This document shows, in pieces, positions 63,776 through 64,000 of a stretch of 64,000 bases of DNA; the stretch's first letter is position 1; each line of letters begins with the position of its first letter. The translations under genes were made by a program, and so were the position numbers. The notes below the pieces were generated by a model. That model was not told where the DNA came from and searched no databases. It was given only the letters and a program-made list of their open reading frames with translations. Source of the stretch: Poseidonibacter lekithochrous (GTDB taxonomy: Bacteria > Campylobacterota > Campylobacteria > Campylobacterales > Arcobacteraceae); assembly GCF_013283835.1 (NCBI RefSeq), contig NZ_CP054052.1, positions 2,852,001 to 2,916,000 of the forward strand, read 5' to 3'.

Positions 63776-64000
63776 GTGTCTAAAATTAACGTTGGAAACT
63801 TTTTTGAAGATTTTTCAATTGGTCAAAAAATAGTTCACCCACTTCCTAGAACAATTAGTGAAGGAGATGTATCTTTATACATCGCTTTCACTGGTTCTAG
63901 ATTTGCATTACATTCGTCAGATGTAGTAGCAAATGAAATGGGATTTGAGAAAAGACCTATTGATGATACATTAATGTTTCACTTAACATTTGGTAAATCT
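63776..64000 (+). CDS. MaoC-like hydratase, mesaconyl-CoA-hydratase-like (3' end outside window)
   Basis: 75 codons visible from the GTG at 63776 (AAGGAG upstream). NFFEDFSIGQKIVHPLPRTI, SLYIAFTGSRFALHSSDVV and FEKRPIDDTLMFHLTFGKS match mesaconyl-CoA hydratases, double-hotdog MaoC-type proteins. With the malyl-CoA-lyase-like and acyl-CoA-synthetase genes this points to a C4/C5 CoA pathway such as mesaconyl-/methylmalyl-/citramalyl-CoA interconversion. The rest of the gene lies beyond the window. Confidence 0.8.
   Translation, partial: MSKINVGNFFEDFSIGQKIVHPLPRTISEGDVSLYIAFTGSRFALHSSDVVANEMGFEKRPIDDTLMFHLTFGKS

Noticed and set aside
1-64000. CRISPR array, rRNA, tRNA or intact insertion sequence
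   Set aside because: No regularly spaced repeats, rRNA or tRNA-like cloverleaf sequences, or transposase motifs were found when reading both strands.

Overview
The window is an AT-rich bacterial chromosome segment that reads as a member of the Campylobacterota, most likely an Arcobacter relative (Arcobacteraceae). Supporting signs are the tmRNA tag peptide (ANNNNYAPAYAKAA, close to the Campylobacter tag), the carboxynorspermidine route to spermidine, the flavodoxin/Fur/FeoAB iron set, the dense two-component and chemotaxis complement, and frequent TTG/GTG starts. No search could be run; assignments rest on motifs and domain layout read from the sequence.

Layout. 1-6.1 kb: the 3' part of a VWA-TPR (Bat-type) gene, then a minus-strand set of rubredoxin, nspC and two tandem PPK2 kinases, and carboxynorspermidine dehydrogenase. 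6.15-6.55 kb: tmRNA (ssrA). 6.55-20.9 kb: an accessory defence island that starts at the 3' end of ssrA. It holds a DUF262-DUF1524 (SspE/GmrSD-like) nuclease, a RADAR pair (RdrA ATPase and RdrB deaminase) with an unusual membrane accessory gene, a convergent dndCDE DNA-phosphorothioation operon, fragments of HepT-like and AlpA-like genes, and a winged-helix/nucleotidyltransferase toxin-antitoxin-like pair with a frameshift. A degenerate copy of the ssrA 3' end lies near 20.9 kb.

21-28 kb: small unknown proteins, a PAS protein with a cytoplasmic chemoreceptor, and a response regulator with a very large periplasmic-binding-protein histidine kinase. 28.5-42.7 kb: an iron region. I count ten 7-1-7 Fur boxes, placed before a porin, a DUF2325/flavodoxin operon, two tiny membrane-protein genes, a ferrosome-like operon (HMA-like protein, ferritin-like protein, small hydrophobic proteins, P1B-type ATPase), feoAB, a diguanylate cyclase and a second Fur paralogue. 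The first Fur paralogue also lies here. 42.7-64 kb: mostly housekeeping genes (bpt, trpA, pgm, panB, ruvB, aat, flagellin, clpS-clpA, bioD) with some sensory genes (BLUF, a two-component pair), a ferredoxin-thioredoxin-reductase/rhodanese fusion, and at the right edge a CoA-ester operon (malyl-CoA-lyase-like protein, acyl-CoA synthetase fused to a CitE-like lyase, start of a mesaconyl-CoA-hydratase-like gene).

The two most interesting parts are the defence island, where DndCDE has no DndB or DndFGH beside it but lies near an SspE-like nuclease with RADAR nested between them, and the Fur-controlled ferrosome-like cluster divergent from feoAB. No rRNA, tRNA, CRISPR array, intact integrase or insertion sequence was recognised.
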